Shown here: piece by piece, positions 15,199 through 24,452 of the stretch
How the letters are laid out: each line of letters starts with the position of its first letter
Position numbering within the stretch: the first letter of the stretch is position 1
Assembly: GCA_002491905.1 (NCBI GenBank)
Contig: DKWV01000011.1
Coordinates: 317,144-381,143 of the forward strand
Direction: 5' to 3'
Origin: Lachnospiraceae bacterium UBA7143
GTDB taxonomy: Bacteria; Bacillota; Clostridia; Lachnospirales; Lachnospiraceae
DNA: 64,000 nt
Position numbers and translations under genes: made by a program
Notes under the pieces: model-generated
Seen by the model: only the letters and a program-made list of their open reading frames with translations
Database searches by the model: none
Told to the model about the DNA's origin: nothing

Positions 15199-16056
15199 CT
15201 AATGAGCATGCATCTGCTGCACATAGAGGGGCAGGTCAAACTGCTCGTCCTTATGCGACAAAAACAGTGTGCCGATATTCTGCCCGCTTAAAATCCGGTG
15301 GATCACCTTGATGTCCTTACTGTTGGCGATCACCATGTCCACCCCGGTACTGCTGGCGATTTTGGCTGCCTGTAGTTTCGTGGTCATGCCGCCGGTGCCC
15401 ACGCTGCTCCCGGTGGACGCTTTCCCCATATTCATCAGCTCGTCCGTCAGTTCCTCCACCACCTCGATATACTTGACGTCCGGGTTGGTTCGGGGATCAT
15501 CGGTGTAAAGCCCGTCGATATCCGAGAGCAGAAGGAGCGCGTCCGCCTCCACCAGAGAGGCGACGATAGCCGAAAGGGTATCGTTGTCGCCGATCTCGAT
15601 CTCGTAGGTGGCAATGGTATCGTTCTCGTTCACAATCGGAATCACGCCCAGCTTAAACAGCTCCGCAAAGGTGTTCCGGGCGTTGTAGCGGTTCAGGTTA
15701 TCCACAATCGTGTTTTTCGTCATCAGAATCTGTGCCGCAACCTGGTTGTACTCCGCGAAAATCTTCTGGTAAATCATCATCAGTCTTGCCTGGCCTACCG
15801 CGGCGCATGCCTGTTTTACAGCGATGGGATTATCCTCCTCACGGTTGGGCAGAATCGCTTTCTCCCCCACGGCGATCGCGCCGGAGGTGACGAGCACCAC
15901 ATCCTTCCCCATGTTTCTTAAATTACAAAGCTCCCGCACCAGCACGTCCAGCTTCGTGTAATCCAGATCCCCCGTCTCCTTGTGCTGCAGGGAGGAGGAA
16001 CCGATCTTGATCACGATTCGTTTTTTATCCGCCATCAAGGCTTTTCTGTCTATCAT
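15199..16056 (-). CDS. proB: Glutamate 5-kinase, short form without PUA domain
   Basis: 285 residues of amino-acid-kinase fold that phosphorylate glutamate to gamma-glutamyl phosphate, the committed and usually proline-inhibited step. Landmarks: KRIVIKIGSSSL, VLVTSGAIAVG, IPIVNENDTIATYEI (glutamate binding), LLLLSDIDGLYTDDPRTNPD, and GTGGMTTKLQAAKIA (ATP binding). Full-length E. coli ProB carries a ~100-residue C-terminal PUA domain; here the protein ends shortly after the kinase domain, a variant seen in many Firmicutes. AGAGGATGG precedes the ATG at 16056. First gene of the four-gene operon; no T-box was recognised upstream. Confidence 0.96.
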   Translation of the reverse strand: MIDRKALMADKKRIVIKIGSSSLQHKETGDLDYTKLDVLVRELCNLRNMGKDVVLVTSGAIAVGEKAILPNREEDNPIAVKQACAAVGQARLMMIYQKIFAEYNQVAAQILMTKNTIVDNLNRYNARNTFAELFKLGVIPIVNENDTIATYEIEIGDNDTLSAIVASLVEADALLLLSDIDGLYTDDPRTNPDVKYIEVVEELTDELMNMGKASTGSSVGTGGMTTKLQAAKIASSTGVDMVIANSKDIKVIHRILSGQNIGTLFLSHKDEQFDLPLYVQQMHAH

Positions 16057-16127
16057 TTCTATGCCATCCTCTTTTCCGCACCGCAGTGCAGGCTCGAGAA
16101 ACCTTCATGCACTGCTCATTGCTTTCG

Positions 16128-17828
16128 TCATCTTATCACATTTCCATATGCCGACGCAACCTTCTCCGCGATCAGGATGCCGTCCATCGCCGCCGAGGTG
16201 ATGCCGCCCGCGTAACCGGCGCCCTCGCCGCAGGGGAAAAGTCCCTTGAGCGCAGACTGTCCCGTTTCATCCCGCAGAATCCTTACCGGGGAGGAGGTCC
16301 TGCTCTCCACGCCTGACAGATAAGCATCCCCGTCGGCAAAACCGGGCATCCTTTGACCGATTAGGTCAATTCCTTCCATCAGCGCCTGATTTAGAAAATC
16401 CGGCAAAATATCATGCACCGGGGCAAACTGCCATGCGCCCTTGATGGCGGGCGCAAACCCCGGATAGCGCAAGCAGAGCGTGCCGTCCCGGCCGACCGGC
16501 CGCGCATCCCGCGAAATACTGTCCGAAAGCAGCTTAACTGCGCCCATTCCGGCACAGACCGCCTCATGGAAATCCCCGTAACGCTCCACCGGCACCGCGC
16601 CCCGGCCAATCTCATAGGCCCGCTCCTCCAGATGCCGCTGGAAGGCGATTCCGGCAAGCGGTCCCGTTCCGCCGTATGCCTCATAATCCGCAGGAGAAAC
16701 TGTGACGATCATGGCGCTGTTGCTGTTTGCGCCGTCCCGGCCGCTGTAGCTCATGCCGTTTACCGCCGTCCTCCCCGGCTCCGAGGAGGCATTTACCACA
16801 TAGCCGCCGGGGCACATGCAGAAGGAATAAACGCCCCTGCCGGAAGCCGTCTGTGCCGTCACCTTGTAGGAAGCCGCCGGAAGGGGGATACTGCATTCCC
16901 CATACTGCAGCCTGTCAATCATTTCCCGCGGATGTTCCATGCGAAGCCCCACCGCAAAGGATTTGGCTTCCATAGGAATATGCAGCTCGTGAAGCATTTG
17001 AAAAGTGTCCCGCGCACTGTGACCGATGGCGAGAACAACCGTGCCGCTTCGAATCTCCTCCCCGTTTACCACAACGCCCGCCACCCGGCCATTCTCCGTA
17101 AGCAGAGAGGTCGCCTGCGATGCAAAGCGCACCTCGCCGCCCCACTCTATAATCTGTCTGCGCAGATTCTCCACCACGCGCATCAGGATATCCGTGCCGA
17201 TATGGGGCTTTGCCTCATATAAAATCTCTTCCGGCGCACCGGCTTCCACGAAGATGCGAAGCACTTCCCGCATCCTGCCATTTTTATCTTTGACCGTAGT
17301 AGTCAGTTTCCCGTCGGAGAACGTACCTGCGCCGCCCTCTCCAAACTGCACATTGGAACCGGGGTCCAAAACGCCTTCCCGCCAGAACCGCTCCACGTCC
17401 TCCCGCCTTTTATGTACCTCTTTTCCCCGCTCCAAAAGCAGGGGACGCAGTCCCGCCTTCGCCAGCATGTACCCGCAGAAAAGTCCGGCCGGCCCTGTGC
17501 CCACGATCACAGGTCTCTCACACGGCGCCGTTTCCCCGATCTGCTCTTTAAAGACAGGAAACTGATACGTTTTCTCTTCCACAAGCTGGATTTGCCCGTC
17601 TTTTCCACGGATTTTCCGAAAGACGGCCTGTTCGTGGGCCACCTGCACATCCACCGTGTAAACCCGGCAGATATCGGGCTTTTTTCTGGCGTCTATGGAC
17701 CTTTTTACAAGGGAAAGGGACTGTATGGCCGAAGCTTCCAACCGCAGCAGCTTTGCTGTTTTTTTGAGAAGCGCCGTCCGCTCGTCCTTACAGTCCGCTG
17801 TCAATTTGATCTGCTGTATCCGAATCAT
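16128..17828 (-). CDS. COG2509-type FAD-dependent dehydrogenase
   Basis: About 566 residues. A small N-terminal ferredoxin-like domain (~1-85, MIRIQQIKLTADCKDERTAL) precedes a large FAD domain with the dinucleotide motif PVIVGTGPAGLFCGYMLAKA. Further motifs are VQFGEGGAGTFSDGKLTT, GHSARDTFQML and, near the end, LFPCGEGAGYAGGITSAA, all hallmarks of this uncharacterised dehydrogenase family. Substrate unknown; cytosolic. The frame extends to 17885, but MIRIQQ at 17828 aligns with the usual start. It follows the HI0933-type flavoprotein gene, so two flavoproteins of unknown substrate are in series. Confidence 0.88.
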   Translation of the reverse strand: MIRIQQIKLTADCKDERTALLKKTAKLLRLEASAIQSLSLVKRSIDARKKPDICRVYTVDVQVAHEQAVFRKIRGKDGQIQLVEEKTYQFPVFKEQIGETAPCERPVIVGTGPAGLFCGYMLAKAGLRPLLLERGKEVHKRREDVERFWREGVLDPGSNVQFGEGGAGTFSDGKLTTTVKDKNGRMREVLRIFVEAGAPEEILYEAKPHIGTDILMRVVENLRRQIIEWGGEVRFASQATSLLTENGRVAGVVVNGEEIRSGTVVLAIGHSARDTFQMLHELHIPMEAKSFAVGLRMEHPREMIDRLQYGECSIPLPAASYKVTAQTASGRGVYSFCMCPGGYVVNASSEPGRTAVNGMSYSGRDGANSNSAMIVTVSPADYEAYGGTGPLAGIAFQRHLEERAYEIGRGAVPVERYGDFHEAVCAGMGAVKLLSDSISRDARPVGRDGTLCLRYPGFAPAIKGAWQFAPVHDILPDFLNQALMEGIDLIGQRMPGFADGDAYLSGVESRTSSPVRILRDETGQSALKGLFPCGEGAGYAGGITSAAMDGILIAEKVASAYGNVIR

Positions 17829-17948
17829 ACGCGCATACACTCCTGTCTGTCTGGGTGGCAGTGGCTCCAATAGACTCTCCCACAATTTTTACATTCCACA
17901 CGGTTTCCCAAACGATTTGGCAACAAAATTTTTGCAAACATTTTATGC

Positions 17949-19184
17949 TTACAGCCTTTCCTTACGCGCGGCCGCCCGCCCGGCAGCCGTCCCGCTGCTC
18001 CACGCCCACTGCAAATTGTAGCCGCCGCATTGCCCGTCGATATCCAGAATTTCTCCCGCAAAGTAAAGCCCCGGCTGTTTTTTTGACATCAGGCATGTTG
18101 TTACCTCGGCACAGTCCACGCCCCCTGCGCACACCTGCGCCCTGTCAAAACCGTTTGTTCCAGTAACCACCGTCTCCAGCTTGAGGTAGTGTTTCCGCAG
18201 ACGCACGAAAGCTTCTGCGGGGACGTCCTTCGCCCGCTCGTTCTCCCGGATGCCCGACAGTTTCATGAGAAGGCGGTTGATCTTCTTATTGACTATTCCG
18301 GTCAGGAACACGTCCATCTCATCTTCCCCGTGCGCGGCAAGCCTTTCCCGGAAAAAGGACTCACAGGACGCCTCATCCAGATCGGGAAGAAAGGACACAC
18401 GCACCGTGACAGATTTGTGATCAAGCAGCGCATAGGCGGCAGTCCGGCAGAGCTGAAAAGCCGGAATGCCGGAAAGCCCATAGTCCGTGAGCTGCAGTTC
18501 ACCCCGCTCTGCGCAGACCTCTTTTCCTGCCACAAGCAGGGTAAGCGCCGCGTCACACCGCACACCCGCCACCTGTCTATAAAAAGATTCCTTACAGACA
18601 AGCGCTGCCAAAGCGGGTACAGGTCTGACTATCCGGTGTCCGAACCGCTCTGCCAGCCGGAAGCCGTTCCCGTCGGAGCCGGTATTCGGCGCCGCCCTGC
18701 CGCCGCAGCTTAAGATAACCGCATCGTAACAGGCATCCTCCCCCTGCTGTCCGATCCCAAATTTTTTTCTGTCCCTGTCGAAGGAAACCGTCCGCACCGC
18801 CTCCCCCGTATGTACCGTCACCCGCCGCCTGTCCAGTTCATAGCGCAGCAGGTCAAGCACCGTGGACGCCTGGTCGCTGGCCGGATACAGATACCCGTCC
18901 CGGTCCCTGATCCGCATGCCGAGGGACGCAAAGAATGCCTTCGTCTGCACAACGCCGAACGCAGCGAGAATACCGTCCGCCAGAGCCGTCCCGCTCCCGT
19001 GGTAAAACTCTGCCCCCATCGCTTCATTGGAAAAATTGCATCTGCCGTTTCCCGTGGACAAAATCTTTTTTCCCACTCTTTCATTTTTTTCATAGACCGT
19101 CACCGCCGCGCCTTCCCCCGCCGCCTGAATAGCCGCCATCATGCCCGCCGCGCCGCCGCCGATCACCGCAATCTGTCTTCCCAT
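17949..19184 (-). CDS. HI0933/YhiN-type flavoprotein
   Basis: About 411 residues starting MGRQIAVIGGGAAGMMAAIQ (Rossmann FAD motif GxGxxG). Next come the family signature GKKILSTGNGRCNFSNEAMG and a C-terminal LYFAGEILDIDGQCGGYNLQ plus WAWSSGTAAGRAAA, all typical of HI0933 family (aminoacetone-oxidase-like) proteins. Physiological substrate is not established. The ATG at 19184 is selected because GAAAGGATCGAG lies immediately upstream; an earlier ATG at 19226 is less well placed. A short gap separates it from the COG2509 gene downstream and the BofC-like gene upstream. Confidence 0.9.
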   Translation of the reverse strand: MGRQIAVIGGGAAGMMAAIQAAGEGAAVTVYEKNERVGKKILSTGNGRCNFSNEAMGAEFYHGSGTALADGILAAFGVVQTKAFFASLGMRIRDRDGYLYPASDQASTVLDLLRYELDRRRVTVHTGEAVRTVSFDRDRKKFGIGQQGEDACYDAVILSCGGRAAPNTGSDGNGFRLAERFGHRIVRPVPALAALVCKESFYRQVAGVRCDAALTLLVAGKEVCAERGELQLTDYGLSGIPAFQLCRTAAYALLDHKSVTVRVSFLPDLDEASCESFFRERLAAHGEDEMDVFLTGIVNKKINRLLMKLSGIRENERAKDVPAEAFVRLRKHYLKLETVVTGTNGFDRAQVCAGGVDCAEVTTCLMSKKQPGLYFAGEILDIDGQCGGYNLQWAWSSGTAAGRAAARKERL

Positions 19185-19242
19185 CTCGATCCTTTCTTTC
19201 CCAAATTCATGTAGAGAATGCTGCATTACTTCTCACTCTGTT

Positions 19243-19956
19243 TTAGCTGGAATACGACTCCAGAAACAGATACAGCTCTTCCTCACTCGCCACAAATTTC
19301 CCCTCCATAATTTCCCTCTGCAGGGAATCGGGCAGCCGTTCCAGCAGAATATCAGTATTCATGTAAAGTGTGCTCCTGTCCTCTTCGTACACCACAATAA
19401 AATGATCCGCCACCATCAGATAAAACCCCTGCGGTTTCTGCTCCTTATAATACTTGCAGACCGCCACACGGTCTTTGGAAAAAGCGGTCAGCTCGATGGC
19501 CTCAAATCCCTGTTCCAGCTCAGTCAGCGGCGGATTGTCCTCATAGGCGGATAAAGCCTTTAAAAGTTCCTCCCTGTTTAATCCGATATACATCACCGGA
19601 ATTGTCTCCTCCGATTCCCTGACCGTACCCTTGTCCAGATTTACCTGCTCCACCAGATACAGGGTATCAGCCGTCACTACGGCTATATCCGCTGCCGCCG
19701 TCTCTATCACCTGTTCCTGCTCCTCTTTCGGTTCCGGCTCCTCCGCCTCTCCCCTGCCGACCGAAGACACCGCATCGGCAAGCTGTGATACCGACTGACG
19801 GAAACTGTCTGCCGTCTCCGTGCCGGCCTGTTCCATACTGTGGCTGTACCGATGCGGATAAAAAAACTCTTCCGCCTTCAGGGCGCCCCAGCCGCCAAGA
19901 CCCAGCATGACCACAGACAATGTCATAAAAAGACTGATACGTTTTACAAGTTTCAT
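19243..19956 (-). CDS. Membrane-anchored protein with BofC-like C-terminal domain
   Basis: 237 residues. A single N-terminal TM/signal segment (~6-28) is followed by a Glu-rich linker (~60-85). Next is a region VMYIGLNREELLKALSAYED, then a C-terminal module (~175-237: GFYLMVADHFIVVYEEDRST ... EEELYLFLESYSS) that matches the BofC C-terminal domain. In Bacillus, BofC is a forespore-secreted inhibitor of SpoIVB signalling to pro-sigma-K. In Clostridia, proteins with only this domain are common and their role is unclear. Located outside the cytoplasmic membrane by prediction. Sits beside a SpoVB-like flippase, which fits a spore-related neighbourhood without proving it. Confidence 0.7.
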   Translation of the reverse strand: MKLVKRISLFMTLSVVMLGLGGWGALKAEEFFYPHRYSHSMEQAGTETADSFRQSVSQLADAVSSVGRGEAEEPEPKEEQEQVIETAAADIAVVTADTLYLVEQVNLDKGTVRESEETIPVMYIGLNREELLKALSAYEDNPPLTELEQGFEAIELTAFSKDRVAVCKYYKEQKPQGFYLMVADHFIVVYEEDRSTLYMNTDILLERLPDSLQREIMEGKFVASEEELYLFLESYSS

Positions 19957-20028
19957 TCCGTTTTAAACCTCTCTTGTCGGATTTCCTGTAATCAGTATCA
20001 GCCAATTCTATTTTTTTATTCAACCATC

Positions 20029-21675
20029 TTATAAAACGCCTATCACTCTGCCCAGCAGAATGAATAAGAAACCGAGAGGCATCTCCTGCAACTCCGCCTC
20101 CCCGATCACCCGGAAGAGCATAAGGAAAAAGATGTGAAAAATCAGTCCTACAGGCAGGGAAACAAGGATGCAGACCGCCGCCCCCGCAATGCCTGAAAGC
20201 AGGCGGTTAAGCAGAAACACAACAAGTCCCGAGACCGCAGCCGCGGCGAGCGGAAACAAAATGCCAGCGATCCAGTCCGGTCTGTATTTTATCCGCCTGT
20301 TCAGGAAAACAAAGGCCAGGACCATATATATGCCAAAGAACAGAATCAGGGCGCAGAGCAGTCCGTCCACCCCCATATGCCCCCGCTGCGTCATAAAATA
20401 GGCGGCGGCCAGATGTACCGTGTAAGATGCGGCAGCAGCCAGAAGCAGTTCCCTCATCATCCGCATTCTGTACAGAATCTGTCCAAACAGGAAGCTGAAA
20501 GTAAACAAAGCGGCCAGGACTGCACCCTTTTGAATCCATCCCGCCAATACCGCCGCCTGTGCTGTCGCTTTCCCATAGCAGCATGAGGAAAACGGCTTTC
20601 CCAGAACGGCCAGATAAACTGCCGCCGGAAAAGAAACCATAGATGCGCTGCGCACCGCCCTGCCCATCCTTTCCCGCATACCGCGGTATTCCTCCCTCTC
20701 ATAGGCGCTGCAGATTTTTCCAACCTGCCCGTGTACAAAAAGGCAGGAAAACGCCGCGCAAATGCCCAGAAGCGGCGCAAATTTACCGTAATAACATCCC
20801 CACTGCGCCGTGCGCACATTCCCTCGCTCCGTCACGTTCATACAGTAATTCAGATAACGCTGGTCCACAATCATAAACAGATTCGAAAGCACGGCAACCG
20901 CCGAAAACGGCGCCAGATTAGAGACAAGCATCCGCTGTATCTCAAAACGGGTCTCGGCCCGTCTGCTGTTGTCCTGTCCCGGCCGCCCCTTAAACGCTCC
21001 CGCATAGATCACGTAGACCACAAGCAAATGGAGCAGCGCTATTATCTGCGATAAAAAAATCCCTGCCATCGCGCCGAGCGCCCCGTAGGCGTAGCTGTGT
21101 GCCTCCACCTGCAGAAGAGCCGCCACCTTCTGACCGTAACCGTAAAAAGCCCGTCCGCCAAGAAGCGCGCCCACGAGCATCGCAGCCTTCTCAATATACT
21201 GGGAATGCGCCGTGAGCACACCCATGCCGTAACCGTTAAAATACCCCCTGAAAACACCAATGAACGCTGCAAAAAAAACGGAGGGTGCCGCCGCCATAAC
21301 CGCCATATGGCTCAGGCGCTCCAAAACCAGGACCTCCGCAATCCAGCGGGAAAAAAGGAGCGTGAAAAGCGCCATCACGACACCGAGAAACAGATTCATG
21401 AAAAACGCGGTCCTGAAAACCTTCGCCGCATTCCGATACCGCTCCCGTTTTACCCGGTAGCGTATGATACCAGCCATAGCGTTAGACATGCCGTTAGATA
21501 CGACCAGTGTAGTCAATACAAACAGTTCAAACGCCGGGGCAAAAAGCCCCACCCCTTCATCCCCGATCACCCTTGAAAGAGGAATACGCAAAAAGAGAAG
21601 GAGCATATAAGAAACGATCCCCGCCGAGAGAACGATCCTGTTTTTCAGATTTTTTGCCATCCATTGTATATTCAT
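20029..21675 (-). CDS. SpoVB/MurJ-like polysaccharide flippase (MOP superfamily)
   Basis: 548 residues with about 12-14 predicted membrane segments. The start MNIQWMAKNLKNRIVLSAGI leads into the first helices and the family's G-x-G stretch (RVIGDEGVGLFAPAFELFVL). MOP-superfamily members flip lipid-linked oligosaccharides across the membrane; SpoVB-type members act in spore cortex formation. Specific substrate cannot be read from sequence. The gene starts 46 bases after ybeY and is probably in the same long transcript. SpoVB is the best guess for a spore-former; an exopolysaccharide flippase is the alternative. Confidence 0.8.
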   Translation of the reverse strand: MNIQWMAKNLKNRIVLSAGIVSYMLLLFLRIPLSRVIGDEGVGLFAPAFELFVLTTLVVSNGMSNAMAGIIRYRVKRERYRNAAKVFRTAFFMNLFLGVVMALFTLLFSRWIAEVLVLERLSHMAVMAAAPSVFFAAFIGVFRGYFNGYGMGVLTAHSQYIEKAAMLVGALLGGRAFYGYGQKVAALLQVEAHSYAYGALGAMAGIFLSQIIALLHLLVVYVIYAGAFKGRPGQDNSRRAETRFEIQRMLVSNLAPFSAVAVLSNLFMIVDQRYLNYCMNVTERGNVRTAQWGCYYGKFAPLLGICAAFSCLFVHGQVGKICSAYEREEYRGMRERMGRAVRSASMVSFPAAVYLAVLGKPFSSCCYGKATAQAAVLAGWIQKGAVLAALFTFSFLFGQILYRMRMMRELLLAAAASYTVHLAAAYFMTQRGHMGVDGLLCALILFFGIYMVLAFVFLNRRIKYRPDWIAGILFPLAAAAVSGLVVFLLNRLLSGIAGAAVCILVSLPVGLIFHIFFLMLFRVIGEAELQEMPLGFLFILLGRVIGVL

Positions 21676-21721
21676 CGTTACCTCAATGATTTTTCCGTCT
21701 TATCTTCTGCAGCCCTGGCCG

Positions 21722-22228
21722 TTACCCTTCATCCCTTGTAATGGAAAGCTTCTGCAGCAGACTCTCCTGCTTTTGTTCCATAAGCGCCGCCTCTTTCGGT
21801 TCCATATGGTCGTATCCGCACAGATGATAAAGGCTGTGTGCCAGAAGAAAAGCAAACTCCCTGCGCTCACTGTGTCCGTACGCTGCCGCCTGTTCTTTTA
21901 CCCGCGCCGCGTTCAAAATGATGTCTCCAAGAACCAGCTCCCCGCTGTCCGGGTCGAAGCAGTCAGCTTCCTGCTCCTCCACGCCGGAAAAATCCCCCGG
22001 CGTCTCAAATTCCAGATTGGGAAAAGAGAGCACATCCGTCTCCGAGTCAATATTCCTGAAATTTTTATTGTACTCCCGTATGCCCGCGGCATCTGTCAAT
22101 AGGAGATTCACAGTGGCCTCATAGGGACAGTTTTCACTGTCCAGAACAGCCTCCATCACACGGTCAAGAAGTGCTTTCTCGTCAAAGGGAAAAGCCTGCG
22201 TTGTCTCATGTTCAACGTAAGAAGTCAT
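21722..22228 (-). CDS. ybeY: rRNA maturation endoribonuclease YbeY
   Basis: 168-residue metal-dependent RNase acting in 16S rRNA 3' maturation and 70S quality control. The zinc site HxxxHxxxxxH is visible as AHSLYHLCGYDH, close to the family's usual HGxLHLxGYDH. Upstream are INLLLTDAAGIREYNKNFRN-type residues and TDVLSFPNLEF. The ATG at 22228 overlaps the preceding HD gene by 17 bases, and GGAGAAGC supplies the ribosome site. The order phoH - membrane HD protein - ybeY is the classic Firmicutes arrangement. Confidence 0.95.
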   Translation of the reverse strand: MTSYVEHETTQAFPFDEKALLDRVMEAVLDSENCPYEATVNLLLTDAAGIREYNKNFRNIDSETDVLSFPNLEFETPGDFSGVEEQEADCFDPDSGELVLGDIILNAARVKEQAAAYGHSERREFAFLLAHSLYHLCGYDHMEPKEAALMEQKQESLLQKLSITRDEG

Positions 22229-23459
22229 AGTAAAGCTTCTCCTTGATAAATATTTTTTTCATCTCACAGATCTGCCCTAAAGAAATTTCATTTCCCCAAA
22301 GCTCGTCCGTCTCAAATTTCTTTTTAAATACGGTGTCGATCAACTGCTCGTAGTCCAGCTCCGCCTTTGGATCCTTCGCAAAGAGATAAAGAATGGAGGA
22401 CACGATACAGTCCGCAAACAGGACGACGATCGTCTCCTTGGAGATAATTCTTTCATCCGGATCCACATACTCCTTTAAAATCTGCTTTGTCTTCGGTGGA
22501 AAATGGTATTTATCGCAAATGGCCGAAACATTTTCCCATGTATTTTCCCCTGTAAGCTTTCCGATTCTGTGGTAATACCCGCATGCCTTCACAGCCGCGT
22601 CGTCAATGCCAAGGCTTCTCGCGACCTTGTCCCCCAGATAAGCGGTATGAATCGCGTGGTAATACTCCTCTTTGGAGAGCTCTTTAAGCTGCACCAACAG
22701 CGGACACTCCGGGTCATTGATCTCCATATACTTGTCCCGGTACCTGTGGATTACCATAGAACTCACCATCTTCAGACTGACCAGAAGCAGGATACAACAT
22801 ACCATCAGGTTGATGCCCGGTATCATAAACTGGGCGATGGAAAGTTTTTCCTCCGTAAAGAGAATCACGTTGGCCGTCAGGCTTAAAGCGAGAACCAACA
22901 AAGAAATCAATACGGGAATCCCCACCTTGAACTCCTCATCCAATGTGGCAAACAACATAATACCCGCCATGCCACTGATAAAATACAGCCAGAAAACGGC
23001 GTAGTCACAGCCCGCAAAATTCACGGACATGAGCAGGCAAAGACTGCCAGCCACAAGCCCTGTCATGCCGTTGGAAAACACGCCGAGCAGTACAAAAAAC
23101 ACCAGATAGGGCCATCCCGCAACCGGCAGAAAAGGCAAAAACACTGCCGCCACAAGACAGAACAGATAGGTGACCGCAAATCTCCCATATCGTCCCTCGT
23201 TGCGGTAGACAAAGAAACCACTCACCTCGCCCATGACAAAGGAGAAAATGACAATCCCCGTACCGGCCAAAACCATGACGATATTTCGGATCATCATATC
23301 TGTCTTATTGCGGTAAAGTACACTGCCAAGCCAGGCAATCAGTCCTGACAGGGCAAACATAAACATAAATACCACGATTCTTTTTATGATAATACTGTTT
23401 TTCTGGAGATTACTATTATTTTCCACGCCTGTAATTCCTGTTTCCTGTTTTTTGCTCAC
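22212..23459 (-). CDS. PgpH-like membrane HD-domain protein with HD changed to HR
   Basis: 415 residues, GTG start. Seven or so membrane helices (~25-235) precede a cytoplasmic domain. The latter aligns with the HD hydrolase of PgpH/YqfF, a c-di-AMP phosphodiesterase: YYHAIHTAYLGDKVARSLGI, then ACGYYHRIGKLTGE, then VVLFADCIVSSILYL. In active enzymes the second motif is YYHDIGK; here the metal-binding aspartate is arginine, so catalysis is doubtful. The large extracytoplasmic 7TMR-HDED domain (~250 residues) of Bacillus PgpH is also missing. Position between phoH and ybeY is where PgpH is expected, so this looks like a reduced, possibly regulatory, derivative. The start overlaps the phoH end by 44 bases. 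Confidence 0.85.
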   Translation of the reverse strand: MSKKQETGITGVENNSNLQKNSIIIKRIVVFMFMFALSGLIAWLGSVLYRNKTDMMIRNIVMVLAGTGIVIFSFVMGEVSGFFVYRNEGRYGRFAVTYLFCLVAAVFLPFLPVAGWPYLVFFVLLGVFSNGMTGLVAGSLCLLMSVNFAGCDYAVFWLYFISGMAGIMLFATLDEEFKVGIPVLISLLVLALSLTANVILFTEEKLSIAQFMIPGINLMVCCILLLVSLKMVSSMVIHRYRDKYMEINDPECPLLVQLKELSKEEYYHAIHTAYLGDKVARSLGIDDAAVKACGYYHRIGKLTGENTWENVSAICDKYHFPPKTKQILKEYVDPDERIISKETIVVLFADCIVSSILYLFAKDPKAELDYEQLIDTVFKKKFETDELWGNEISLGQICEMKKIFIKEKLYYDFLR

Positions 23460-24426
23460 TGCGCCGTTTCTCTTTCGCCTCGTAGTCGTCGTATGCCTTC
23501 ACAATCCTCTGTACCAGAGGGTGTCTGACCACATCCTTACTGGTTAAGTTACAGAATGAAATATCCTCTATTTTTGAGAGAACCCTCACCGCCACGTCCA
23601 GCCCTGATTTCATATCAGGTGCCAGGTCCTTCTGGGAAGCGTCCCCGGTAACCACCACCTTGGAGCCGAAGCCGATTCTCGTCAGGAACATTTTCATCTG
23701 CGCCGGTGTGGTGTTCTGCGCCTCATCCAGAATAATATAGGCATTATCAAGAGTTCTGCCTCTCATATAAGCCAAAGGTGCCACCTCGATCAGCCCCTTC
23801 TCCATATTTCTGGCAAAGCTCTCCGCCCCCATAATTTGGTATAGCGCGTCATAGAGTGGTCTCAGATAGGGATCCACCTTGCTCTGCAGATCGCCGGGAA
23901 GGAAACCCAGCTTCTCTCCCGCTTCAATAGCCGGTCTCGTCAGGATAATACGGCTCACCTCATTATTCTTAAAGGCGGTCACCGCCATCGCCATAGCCAG
24001 ATAGGTCTTTCCAGTACCTGCAGGCCCCACCCCGAAAACAATCATATTGTCCCGCATGGCGTCCACGTACTGCTTCTGCCCCAAAGTCTTCGGTTTGATC
24101 GGCTTACCGTTTACAGTATGGCAGATGCAGTCGCTGTCTATGGCAAGCAGCATGTCCTCCTTGTGTTCCCTGCCAAGTTCAATGGCATAGTCCACACTCT
24201 GTTCCTCCAAAATCGCACCTCTCTCCGACAGGGCCACAAGCTCGTTCACGATCCGGGCCGCCCTGTCTGCGGCCTCCGGCTCTCCGGATATGCGGACGGC
24301 GCCGTCACGGTCCACAACCATCACCTTCAGATCGTTCTCAATTCTTTTGATATGGGAATCAAACTCCCCGAAAAGATTCCGCATGTGCTCCACCGGCACA
24401 TCAATACTGACCGTAACCGCGTCCAT
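23416..24426 (-). CDS. phoH: PhoH-family ATPase
   Basis: 336 residues. The N-terminal KH-like region (~1-110) is followed by a RecA-type ATPase with Walker A in VFGVGPAGTGKTYLAMAMAV, then IILTRPAIEAGEKLGFLPGD, Walker B AYIILDEAQNTTPAQMKMFL and TRIGFGSKVVVTGDASQKDL. PhoH/YbeZ-type proteins are thought to work with YbeY in RNA metabolism, possibly as RNA helicases; ATP hydrolysis is the only general activity. Cytosolic. It sits between yqfD and the HD gene, the standard order of this cluster. Confidence 0.95.
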   Translation of the reverse strand: MDAVTVSIDVPVEHMRNLFGEFDSHIKRIENDLKVMVVDRDGAVRISGEPEAADRAARIVNELVALSERGAILEEQSVDYAIELGREHKEDMLLAIDSDCICHTVNGKPIKPKTLGQKQYVDAMRDNMIVFGVGPAGTGKTYLAMAMAVTAFKNNEVSRIILTRPAIEAGEKLGFLPGDLQSKVDPYLRPLYDALYQIMGAESFARNMEKGLIEVAPLAYMRGRTLDNAYIILDEAQNTTPAQMKMFLTRIGFGSKVVVTGDASQKDLAPDMKSGLDVAVRVLSKIEDISFCNLTSKDVVRHPLVQRIVKAYDDYEAKEKRRSEQKTGNRNYRRGK

Positions 24427-24452
24427 TCCCCGCCTTTCAGTATCACAGCCTT

